NCBI GenBank assembly: GCA_052033505.1
Contig: JBPOJN010000003.1
Span: forward strand, 1-58,991
DNA: 58,991 bases
From: JBPOJN01 sp052033505
Lineage (GTDB): Bacteria; UBA10199; JACPAL01; GCA-016699445
Reading direction: 5' to 3'
The translations under genes were made by a program, and so were the position numbers. Every line of letters begins with the position of its first letter. Position 1 is the first letter of the stretch. Positions 41,776 to 49,402 of the stretch are shown one piece after another. The notes under the pieces are model-generated. The model was not told the DNA's origin, did not search any database, and saw nothing but the letters and a program-made list of their open reading frames with translations.

Positions 41776-42419
41776 TCTTATCTCCGCTTTTGGAAAAAGT
41801 GGCCGGTATCACGCACGGTTTTGGGACGATCAAAGATGTGCGTCCCGACCGCGTCGTGACCGTGAAGCAAGTCCATGGCGTTGCGATACTGGAGCCGAAA
41901 GGCATTTTAGCATCCGAACCTGAAGGGTACGATACGGTGCTGACCGATCGGCCGGGCCTCGCGATCGCGGTAAAGACCGCCGATTGTCTGCCGATCTTGA
42001 TCGTCGAACCCGACAAGAAAATCATCGCCGCCGTCCACGCCGGATGGAAGGGGACGCTGCAGAGAGTCGTTCAAGTCGCCCTGCGGCGGATCCAAGAAAA
42101 GGGCGGAAATCTCGAAAGTCTCCTGTGCGCGATGGGGCCGAACATGGTCGGTGGCTGTTTCGAAGTTGGAGAGGATGTGAAGTTTGATTTCGAAAAGGAA
42201 TTTCCCGGCTGGCCGATCTTGAAAAAAATCTCCGATAAGAAATGGCTGCTCGACGTGGCTCTCGCCAACCGTCTTCAATTAGAAGAAATGAAAGTCCCAT
42301 CCGCTCACATAGACCGCATCGATATTTGCACCCACTGCCACCCCGATCTTTTTTGGTCCTATCGCCGCGACGGCGAAGCGGCGGCGCGTATGGTGAGTTG
42401 TTGTTTGATCGAAAAATAA
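41772..42419 (+). CDS. pgeF: Polyphenol oxidase/peptidoglycan editing factor family (YfiH/PgeF)
   Basis: 215 aa Cu/Zn-site protein of the laccase-domain DUF152 family. Conserved motifs are VKQVHGVAIL, TADCLPILIV and IAAVHAGWKGTL, followed by the C-terminal CTHCHPDLFWSYRRDG. E. coli YfiH/PgeF prevents misincorporated amino acids in the peptidoglycan precursor pool, and other members act on purine nucleosides. GTG 41772 overlaps the rluD stop by 4 bp; the longer TTG frame inside rluD is rejected. Strong terminator directly downstream. Confidence 0.92.
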   Translation: MILSPLLEKVAGITHGFGTIKDVRPDRVVTVKQVHGVAILEPKGILASEPEGYDTVLTDRPGLAIAVKTADCLPILIVEPDKKIIAAVHAGWKGTLQRVVQVALRRIQEKGGNLESLLCAMGPNMVGGCFEVGEDVKFDFEKEFPGWPILKKISDKKWLLDVALANRLQLEEMKVPSAHIDRIDICTHCHPDLFWSYRRDGEAAARMVSCCLIEK

Positions 42420-42454
42420 AACCCCTCGGTGCCTATAAGGCTCCGAGGGGTTTT
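42418..42454. terminator. Strong bidirectional intrinsic terminator
   Basis: AAAACCCCTCGG at 42418-42429 pairs perfectly with CCGAGGGGTTTT at 42443-42454; an inner GCC-TATAA-GGC extends the stem. A-run on the left and T-run on the right make it work for both strands, ending pgeF (plus) and the hydrolase (minus). Confidence 0.93.
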
Positions 42455-42478
42455 GAGCTTCGTCTCATATTTGGAAAA

Positions 42479-43711
42479 CTAATCTTCGTGATGACCATTA
42501 TGATGGTCATCACTATCAAAGACGACATGCTTCAACCACTGTTCGACTGGTTTATCGACAAGCTCCGCATGATCAGGGCTCGCCCAATGATCGATGTGAC
42601 CGAAGGCGCTGATGCTGTTGAGCGTGACGCTGTCAGATGAGGTCAGGCGCGCCATTTCTTCTGTTGTGGTTCCAAATCCTTTTCCGCCTTGGATGACGTA
42701 GACGGGGCCGTCGAAATCCTGAAGGTTATCGGTGAAGGTCTGATCTCCTGCTAAGCTGCAATTAATATCCCGAAAAAGAGCCATGGGAGCGTAGTCGACG
42801 AAAAGCAGTGTGTTCTTGGCGACTCGTTCCAGGTCAGCGAAGGAGAGGGCTAGCGTCGAAAGATCCCCTGCTGCCAAGGCGTATCCCGGTACCGGCAAGG
42901 TGAGCGGGCTGGGAGGAGGTGCGATTAAAAAACCTGTCAGAGCCTGTTCGTTGGTTGTTCCCGGGGGGGGAAATGGAAACGGAGAAGGATCATTAGGTTG
43001 ATTTAGGGCTAAAGCTCCCAAGATTTTAAAGTTCTGCGACGATGGATCAAAAAAGATCCCTTGGGACATTTGGGCCTGCTCGATAGCGCACCATTGTTGG
43101 TTAATGGCCCTGACTTCGGGGCGGGCGCTGTAGATGGATCCCTCCCAAAGTAACATGGCTCGATAATCTTCTGGGGCGGCATTAACAGTCGCGGCCGCAT
43201 ACATAGAGCCTGAGGAATGTCCCGCGATAACAGGTAATTCGCCTGGGTGAATGGTCTCAATGACGCCTCGGATATAAGAGATGTCATTGACAGCTGTTTG
43301 CATGCCCCAGTTTTCCATTTCGGCGCAAGTGGACGGATTCTGCTCGCAGAAAGGTGCGACGATGTTTCGGAATCTGGAAGCATAGCCAAAGACGTCATAG
43401 CCTTTTTTTGCAAAATAAGCGGCGATTGATTTGTCGAAGTCATTATTTTCATCAAACTCATAAAAATCATAATCTGGCCCCAGGGGAGGGAGGAGAAGAA
43501 GAGTTCCTTTCGAGGGATGGTTGTTTTTGCGGAGGCGGTGAAGGGTGAACTGATTGATCGGACTGCTGCCATCCTGAATGATGGTCTCTGTTTTTGTCAG
43601 AGAGCCGATTTGCTGATTGTTGGTACTGATGATTTGATAGGCCGCGCTAACCTCCAGAGAGATTCCGGAGAAAAGCGTGACGAGGAGCAGAGAGAGAAAG
43701 TTTTTTCTCAT
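42479..43711 (-). CDS. Secreted alpha/beta hydrolase with His-rich C terminus
   Basis: Signal peptide MRKNFLSLLLVTLFSGISLEVSAA (ATG 43711), then a mature domain with LLLLPPLGPDYDFYEF, the nucleophile elbow VIAGHSSGSMYAA (GxSxG), a DGPVYVIQGGKGFG strand and a late SAFGHIDHW that can supply the His. 410 aa. The tail DSDDHHNGHHED is rich in His and Asp and could bind metal. The longer frame starting 43762 is rejected because it lacks a signal peptide. Composition is clearly AT-richer than nearby genes, with different codon use, so it may have been acquired. Substrate not known; lipases and esterases are likely. Confidence 0.8.
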   Translation of the reverse strand: MRKNFLSLLLVTLFSGISLEVSAAYQIISTNNQQIGSLTKTETIIQDGSSPINQFTLHRLRKNNHPSKGTLLLLPPLGPDYDFYEFDENNDFDKSIAAYFAKKGYDVFGYASRFRNIVAPFCEQNPSTCAEMENWGMQTAVNDISYIRGVIETIHPGELPVIAGHSSGSMYAAATVNAAPEDYRAMLLWEGSIYSARPEVRAINQQWCAIEQAQMSQGIFFDPSSQNFKILGALALNQPNDPSPFPFPPPGTTNEQALTGFLIAPPPSPLTLPVPGYALAAGDLSTLALSFADLERVAKNTLLFVDYAPMALFRDINCSLAGDQTFTDNLQDFDGPVYVIQGGKGFGTTTEEMARLTSSDSVTLNSISAFGHIDHWASPDHAELVDKPVEQWLKHVVFDSDDHHNGHHED

Positions 43712-43811
43712 GGTGCACCATTCATCCTTTCTTTTGGTTGTTGGGGTTTGGTTTTTATCCACTATTATGGTCGTCTGTCTGGGAAGGAAAAAAATGGCAA
43801 GAAATGAAAGT

Positions 43812-43831
43812 GCATTTTCTGTAGAAAATGC
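43812..43831. promoter_or_regulatory. 8-bp perfect palindrome in hydrolase / mutS intergenic region
   Basis: GCATTTTC-TGTA-GAAAATGC is a symmetric site between the divergent hydrolase and mutS genes. The region around it (43712-43998) is AT-rich and noncoding. A regulator operator for either gene is plausible; it also resembles a short RNA hairpin. Confidence 0.45.
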
Positions 43832-43944
43832 TCACAATTGAGTCAAAAAATAATTAAATGGATCATTATTTATCCAAATTGAAACATTCTGCTTTTTAAG
43901 CATCGTATTGTCTCCTGCGATGGTAATGTAAAAGGTCCTGGAGA

Positions 43945-43952
43945 GGGGGGGG
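43945..43952 (+). repeat. 8-G homopolymer 47 bp upstream of mutS
   Basis: A run of eight G bases lies between the likely promoter region and the mutS ATG at 43999. Such tracts can slip in replication; in frame-open regions they alter expression. Here it is noncoding, so any effect would be on transcription or leader RNA. Confidence 0.5.
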
Positions 43953-43998
43953 CTGTTCCTGCTTGCCGATTTTACGCGCTTTGCTAATCCCACCCCCT

Positions 43999-46494
43999 AT
44001 GCCTGCCGCTCAGAAAGTTGAAGACAATAAAACTACTTCCGTCACGCCGATGCTGCGTCAGTATCTGGAGATCAAGGCGCAGTGTCCCGATGCGATTTTA
44101 TTTTATCGGATCGGCGATTTTTACGAGATGTTCTACGACGACGCGGTGACGGCGGCGAAGGTCCTCGATATCGTATTAACCTCACGCAACAAGAACGACC
44201 CGAATCCCGTCCCGCTCTGCGGCGTCCCGCACCATTCGATGCAGCCTTATCTCGAGAAGTTGGTCGAGAAGGGTTACAAAGTCGCCGTCTGCGATCAGGT
44301 TGAAGATCCTAAGGAAGCCAAAGGCGTCGTGCGCCGCGAAATCACGCGCGTGCTCACGCCGGGATTCGCGGGGCTTCTCGACAAAAACGAAAAAGACGCG
44401 GGCTCCGAATGCCTCGTCGCCGTTCACGGCACCGATAAATCTTGGGGCGTTTGCGTTTTCGAAATTGGAACGGGACGCTTCCAAGTCACCTCCGTCGCGG
44501 GAACGCGCGAGGCTTTGCAAGAAGAGTTGGATTTGATCGCTCCGCGCGAAATCATCGTCGCGGAAAGCCGCCTGCCTTTTTTCGACTCGTGGAAAGATAG
44601 ATTTTGCGTCACGCGCCTTCCCGATTGGATTTGGGATCAGGCCTTCGCCAAACGCACGCTTACGCATCAGTATCAAGTTGCGACTTTGTCGGGATTTGGC
44701 TGCGATGAAATCCCCGAAGCGTTGATCGCCGCCGGAGCGGCGTTGCACTACGCGAAAGACACGCAGAAAGTCGACCGGCTGCTGCACCTTCATCCGATCC
44801 GCCGCTATGAGCGCGTGGAAGCGATGCGTCTGGACGAAGAGGCGCGGAAGAATTTGTCGTTGCCGGAATTGGTCGCGCTCATGGATCGAACGTATACGTC
44901 CATGGGGCGCCGCCTTTTCCGGGAATGGTGTCATGCGCCTTTGATCGACCGTTCCCGCATCGAAGAAAGGCTCGATGCGGTCGCCGAATTAAAAGACCGG
45001 CCGTCTTTGATCGAAGGGCTTTCGGAAATGCGGCACATTTATGACCTGGAACGCATCGGCAGCCGTTTGTCCCTGAACAGCGTCCACGCCCGCGATTTAA
45101 GGGCGCTGGCGGAGTCGCTCCAAGCGACCGCACGCGTGAAAAGATTTTTGACCGAGTTGCAGTCGCCGATGTTTAAGCAGGAAGCGCAAAACTGGGACGC
45201 TCTCGAAGACGTGCGCGATGAAATTTTGAAAACCCTCGTGGAAGAACCGCCTTTCGGTTTGAAAGACGGAGGCATGATTCGCGACGGTGTTTCGTCGGAC
45301 TTGGACGAATTGCGCCGGCTGCGTACGGACGCGAAGGGCGCCATCGCCGCGATGGAAGACCGCGAACGGCAACGCACCGGCATCGGATCACTCAAAGTCC
45401 AATTCAACCGCGTCTTCGGTTATTATTTCGAAATCTCAGCGACTCAGTTGGCTAAGCTCACATCCGCCTTGCCGCCGGATTTCGTGCGCAAACAAACGCT
45501 CGCGAACGCCGAACGCTTCATCACGCCGGAATTGAAGCAATTCGAGGACAAGGTCTTGGGGGCTGAGGAAAAAATCAAGGCTCTGGAATACGAGATCTTT
45601 TGCGGCTTGCGTCAATCGGTTATCGCCGTCATCGAGCGGTTGCAGGCCCAAGCTCGTCGCATCGCCGCGGTCGACGCGCTTTTAAGCCTGTCTCTCTATG
45701 CGCGCGAAAACAAAACCGTGCGCCCGACCTTGACCGACACCGCCGACCGTCCGCTGGAAATCCGCGCGGGCCGTCATCCCTTGGTCGAGAGAAACCTTCC
45801 CGCGGGAAGCTTCGTGCCGAACGACTTGAACATGGACCAGGGCCGGTTTTTCATGATCACGGGCCCCAATATGGCCGGCAAATCCACCGTGATCCGCCAG
45901 ACGGGCGTCATCGTCCTCATGGCGCAAATCGGTTCTTTCGTGCCGGCCGACGAAGCGACGATCGGCATCGTCGACCGCATTTTCACGCGCGTGGGCGCCT
46001 CTGACAGGCTCGCGCGCGGCGAGAGTACGTTCATGGTGGAGATGTGCGAGACGGCCTTGATCTTAAATCACGCGACCGATCGCAGTTTGGTCTTGCTCGA
46101 CGAAATCGGCCGCGGCACGTCGACGTTCGACGGCATTTCGATCGCCTGGGCCGTCGCCGAATATCTGCATGACAAAATCCGCGCCCGAACGCTTTTCGCC
46201 ACGCACTACCACGAATTGATCGATCTCGCGCTCACGCGGCCCGGGATCAAAAATTACAACGTCGGCGTCGCGGAGTCCGGAGGCGACGTCGTTTTCCTCT
46301 ACCGACTCCAGCCGGGCGGCATGAGTCACAGCTACGGCATCCACGTGGCCAAACTCGCGGGCCTCCCAGCGACCGTGGTTGACCGGGCGAAAGAAGTTTT
46401 GAAAAACCTAGAATCGAACGAACTCGAGCCCGGCGGCAGTCCGCGCCTGGCCAAGAAGTCCAAAAAAGAAAACGGACAAGGATCGCTTTTTTAA
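43999..46494 (+). CDS. mutS: DNA mismatch repair protein MutS
   Basis: 831 aa. The mismatch-binding N terminus reads TPMLRQYLEIKAQCPDAILFYRIGDFYEMFYDDA with the Phe-Tyr-Glu motif (FYEMF) that wedges at mismatches. The ATPase domain has GPNMAGKSTVIRQTG (Walker A), FMVEMCETALILNH, VLLDEIGRGTSTFDG (Walker B) and ATHYHELIDL. The C-terminal LEPGGSP to FLESNE region contains the usual tail. Start is ATG 43999; the TTG 43963 alternative adds 12 residues. It has no clear Shine-Dalgarno. Nearby doxX follows after 24 bp. Confidence 0.97.
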   Translation: MPAAQKVEDNKTTSVTPMLRQYLEIKAQCPDAILFYRIGDFYEMFYDDAVTAAKVLDIVLTSRNKNDPNPVPLCGVPHHSMQPYLEKLVEKGYKVAVCDQVEDPKEAKGVVRREITRVLTPGFAGLLDKNEKDAGSECLVAVHGTDKSWGVCVFEIGTGRFQVTSVAGTREALQEELDLIAPREIIVAESRLPFFDSWKDRFCVTRLPDWIWDQAFAKRTLTHQYQVATLSGFGCDEIPEALIAAGAALHYAKDTQKVDRLLHLHPIRRYERVEAMRLDEEARKNLSLPELVALMDRTYTSMGRRLFREWCHAPLIDRSRIEERLDAVAELKDRPSLIEGLSEMRHIYDLERIGSRLSLNSVHARDLRALAESLQATARVKRFLTELQSPMFKQEAQNWDALEDVRDEILKTLVEEPPFGLKDGGMIRDGVSSDLDELRRLRTDAKGAIAAMEDRERQRTGIGSLKVQFNRVFGYYFEISATQLAKLTSALPPDFVRKQTLANAERFITPELKQFEDKVLGAEEKIKALEYEIFCGLRQSVIAVIERLQAQARRIAAVDALLSLSLYARENKTVRPTLTDTADRPLEIRAGRHPLVERNLPAGSFVPNDLNMDQGRFFMITGPNMAGKSTVIRQTGVIVLMAQIGSFVPADEATIGIVDRIFTRVGASDRLARGESTFMVEMCETALILNHATDRSLVLLDEIGRGTSTFDGISIAWAVAEYLHDKIRARTLFATHYHELIDLALTRPGIKNYNVGVAESGGDVVFLYRLQPGGMSHSYGIHVAKLAGLPATVVDRAKEVLKNLESNELEPGGSPRLAKKSKKENGQGSLF

Positions 46495-46518
46495 AACTGT
46501 ATTTTTGAGGAGGTCGTT

Positions 46519-46884
46519 ATGGACCGCACGTCTTTAGGGCTTTTGATCCTTCGTATCACTTCCGGTGGTTTGATGTTGATCCACGGCTGGCAAAAATTAG
46601 TCGGCTTCGGCGCCGCCTGGGGAAATTTCCCGAACCCGATCGGCATCGGCAGCCATGCGAGCCAGATCCTGGCCGTCTTCGCCGAATTTTTCTGCTCCAT
46701 CGCTGTGATCGTCGGATTTCGGACGAAGCTAGCGGCGATTCCACTACTCATCACCATGCTAGTCGCAACTTTCATCGTCCTTCGTGGAACGCCCATCGGC
46801 CAGCGCGAATTGGCGCTCCTCTTCGCCGCTTGCTTCGCGACGTTAAGCCTCTTGGGCGGCGGGCGGTACACGCTCAAAGATTAG
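46519..46884 (+). CDS. DoxX-family membrane protein
   Basis: 121 aa, four predicted membrane segments. Matches DoxX: LLILRITSGGLMLIHGWQKL, then FGAAWGNFPNPIGIG, a FAEFFCSIAVIVGFRTKLA segment and a last GQRELALLFAACFATLSLLGGGRYTL. DoxX proteins are quinone-linked inner membrane components; their substrate is rarely known. AGGAGG precedes the ATG. It follows mutS closely (24 bp) and may be cotranscribed. Confidence 0.88.
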   Translation: MDRTSLGLLILRITSGGLMLIHGWQKLVGFGAAWGNFPNPIGIGSHASQILAVFAEFFCSIAVIVGFRTKLAAIPLLITMLVATFIVLRGTPIGQRELALLFAACFATLSLLGGGRYTLKD

Positions 46885-46947
46885 CGGCTTAGATAGCAAC
46901 CCTTTCGCAAATCTCACGAAGTTTAGGGAAGAAAGTGGAGGTGTTGT

Positions 46948-48270
46948 TTGTCTTTTTCCTTCAAAGCGACCGAAATCACGGGGCGATTGAGCCAGTTGGC
47001 GTCTTTGAGTCCCTGCTCTCCTCAAAAATTAATGACGACCTTAGGGCCTTTGGAGCCTGTTTTGCGGATGTTTCCTCAGACGGCGGCTCCCTTGAGGACC
47101 TTGTTGAAAGGAGAGGAGCGTCGCGTCTCCGAAACCGTCTTTAATTGCCTTAAAGCCGAAGCCGGCCGCTTGGCTCCGCGCTTGAAAGTTCTCTTTCCCG
47201 CTTCCTCAGGTATCCTCACGATCGAAGATTTGCACCGCATTTATGTGGAGTCCTGCGGCATCTCATCCGCCGTGCGGGGAGTCGTCGCCGCTTCGGAACA
47301 TCCCGGTTTTTCGATGAAACACATACCGCTCAGCTTTGGCGGCCTCTTCGTTTTCGAAAGCGGAGGATGGGCGGAGTTGCTTTGGGATTGCGGCTACCGG
47401 CTCGACAAAAATGCCGATGGAACCCCTAACATCTTTTCGGACATGGGTCTCGGAGGGAAAATCATCAGGTCATCGAAACGCTCTTCCACGGAAGCATCCT
47501 TTTTTCCTTTGGACTGGAAGGAAGCGCAGGAAGCCGCCGCCAAAAAGGCCGAAATTTTCCGAATGGAATCTTCGGATGAGGGACGAGTTTACAGACGCCG
47601 GGGACTCATGGGAGATTTGACGTTTTCTCTCGATCCAGAAAGCCGTTCTTTTATCACGTCCCACAATTCTCTTCTAGAGCCGGGCTCTTCCCAATCGATC
47701 CATTATTTAAAGCGCATCCAGTATGAAGCGGACGCTCTTTTGTATGCAGGCTGCCTGACCATGAACGGAAAGTCGAAAGCTTGGTCTTATCCGATGCAAG
47801 CGCGTCTCGTTCCCCCTGCGAACCACGATTACAGTTTGAAAGCCGCTGTTTCCCAGTTCTTGTATTTTCCGAGAGTGGTCCTGGAAATTCGGGGATATTC
47901 CTTAAGCTACGACCATATCCGATACGAGCAACTCTTCCCTTTCGTGGAGGAGGCGCGGCGCTGCTTGAGCGATCCGGCATTTTCCCGGCGCTTTGATGGG
48001 TTTCTTATCGCCGCGCGGGATGGAGAGAATGCCGTCATGTTCACCCGGATAGACGGAGGCAGTCCCGTGCGCGTGACTCTCGACCTGAAAAACGAGGCCG
48101 ATTTGGATCTGGAGTGGCGGGTCAAAATGTATTGGTCGCCCAAGGAAGGGCATGACCCCGAAAAGGTCGTCTATGACTGCATCTCCGTTTCCAAAGGAAA
48201 CGCGGAGATTGTCGAGGATTACATCCGCGCGAAATCACACCAAGGCCGCCGGATTTTCGAGACTCAGTGA
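46948..48270 (+). CDS. Uncharacterised protein (440 aa)
   Basis: Not recognised. Soluble, no signal peptide. N-terminal ~60 residues are helical, then a beta-rich middle (YRLDKNADGTPNIFSDMGLG, LFVFESGGWAELLWDCGY) and a long C-terminal domain with repeated strands (VLEIRGYSLSYDHIRY, LIAARDGENAVMFTRIDGG). No catalytic motif that I can name. Start is TTG 46948 with GGAGGT at 6 nt. It stands alone on the strand between doxX and the amidase, 62 bp before the latter, and may share its operon. Confidence 0.7.
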   Translation: MSFSFKATEITGRLSQLASLSPCSPQKLMTTLGPLEPVLRMFPQTAAPLRTLLKGEERRVSETVFNCLKAEAGRLAPRLKVLFPASSGILTIEDLHRIYVESCGISSAVRGVVAASEHPGFSMKHIPLSFGGLFVFESGGWAELLWDCGYRLDKNADGTPNIFSDMGLGGKIIRSSKRSSTEASFFPLDWKEAQEAAAKKAEIFRMESSDEGRVYRRRGLMGDLTFSLDPESRSFITSHNSLLEPGSSQSIHYLKRIQYEADALLYAGCLTMNGKSKAWSYPMQARLVPPANHDYSLKAAVSQFLYFPRVVLEIRGYSLSYDHIRYEQLFPFVEEARRCLSDPAFSRRFDGFLIAARDGENAVMFTRIDGGSPVRVTLDLKNEADLDLEWRVKMYWSPKEGHDPEKVVYDCISVSKGNAEIVEDYIRAKSHQGRRIFETQ

Positions 48271-48331
48271 GAACGCATGAGAGTTCTTCGTTCTGTTGCC
48301 AAACGGCGGAGGATTTGCCATTCCCTGAGTC

Positions 48332-49402
48332 GTGTCCCGAAAAATTATTCCGGCATTCTTTTTGATCTTGAGTCTCGTCTCCGTCCCTTCGTGGGCCCGT
48401 ATGAACGGCGTCGAAGCCGTCATTAAAGCCGAACAAAAAGAGCGCCCCAGGCCTCCTGAAAAATTGCCGCCTCGCGCAGTGATCGATCCGATCCCGGAGA
48501 CGCAAATGGGAGAGCCTAACGACAGAGTCGTCTCCCCCCGAAAAAAAGCGACTAAACAAGGATCTTCTTCAGTAAAAAAAAATGAAACCACCCGATGGGG
48601 GGGATCGGGGGGAGAACCGGGATTCTCCACCCGATCCGAGCCGCAGCAACCGGCTTCGCCGGTGCCAGGCGAAACGCCGAGTGATGAGGGGAGTGCGGTA
48701 CCTCCCCTCATTATAATAGACGCAGGCCACGGCGGAAAAGACCCCGGCGCGATCGGCATCTTCGGTAAGGGAAAGAAAAAGACCGAGATTCGCGAAAAAG
48801 ACGTCACGCTTCAAATTTCCAAACATCTCGCCGCGGCCCTGAAAAAGAAAATGGGGGCCCGCGTCGTTTTCACGCGGCCGAAAGATACCTTTATCACCTT
48901 GGGCGAACGCGATCGCATCGCGAACGCGAATGCCTGCGACCTCTTCCTCTCCGTGCACGCGAACGCCTCGACCTCACCGAAATCCGAGGGTCTGGAAATT
49001 TATTATCTGAACAAAGCCACCGACCAGGCCTCGCGCCGCCTGGCTCAACGCGAAAACGAAGGCGCCCCCCAAGAAGAGCGAGAGATGGAAGCCATCGTCT
49101 CCGATTTGATCCAGACCGCGTCCACAGAAGAATCCGCCGAGCTCGCGCGCGACGCGGTCGCGGCCCTGCAAAAGGTCAAAAAGAAACATCGTATCGAAGA
49201 CATTCAGGTCAAAACCGCTTTGTTCTACGTATTGGTCGGGGCGAAATGTCCGAGCTTGCTGATCGAAACCGGTTTCATCACGCACCCGGTGGAAGGTAAG
49301 CGGTTGAAACAGTCCGTCTTCCAAAAAGATCTGGCCAATGCGATCGCGGAAGCCGTGCTCCGCTATTGGAAAAAATCCGAAAATTCGGGAAGTGATCTAT
49401 GA
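48332..49402 (+). CDS. amiC: N-acetylmuramoyl-L-alanine amidase (AmiC-type)
   Basis: Cuts amide bonds in peptidoglycan at septa. Signal peptide to about residue 22 (FFLILSLVSVPSWA), a low-complexity charged linker (~25-130), then the Amidase_3 domain: PPLIIIDAGHGGKDPGAIG with zinc His, LFLSVHANAS, and the last LIETGFITHP with the catalytic Glu. The missing N-terminal AMIN domain separates it from E. coli AmiC; the linker may target it differently. Start is GTG. Overlaps glnD by 4 bp; a NlpD-like activator is encoded 19 kb away. Confidence 0.9.
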   Translation: MSRKIIPAFFLILSLVSVPSWARMNGVEAVIKAEQKERPRPPEKLPPRAVIDPIPETQMGEPNDRVVSPRKKATKQGSSSVKKNETTRWGGSGGEPGFSTRSEPQQPASPVPGETPSDEGSAVPPLIIIDAGHGGKDPGAIGIFGKGKKKTEIREKDVTLQISKHLAAALKKKMGARVVFTRPKDTFITLGERDRIANANACDLFLSVHANASTSPKSEGLEIYYLNKATDQASRRLAQRENEGAPQEEREMEAIVSDLIQTASTEESAELARDAVAALQKVKKKHRIEDIQVKTALFYVLVGAKCPSLLIETGFITHPVEGKRLKQSVFQKDLANAIAEAVLRYWKKSENSGSDL

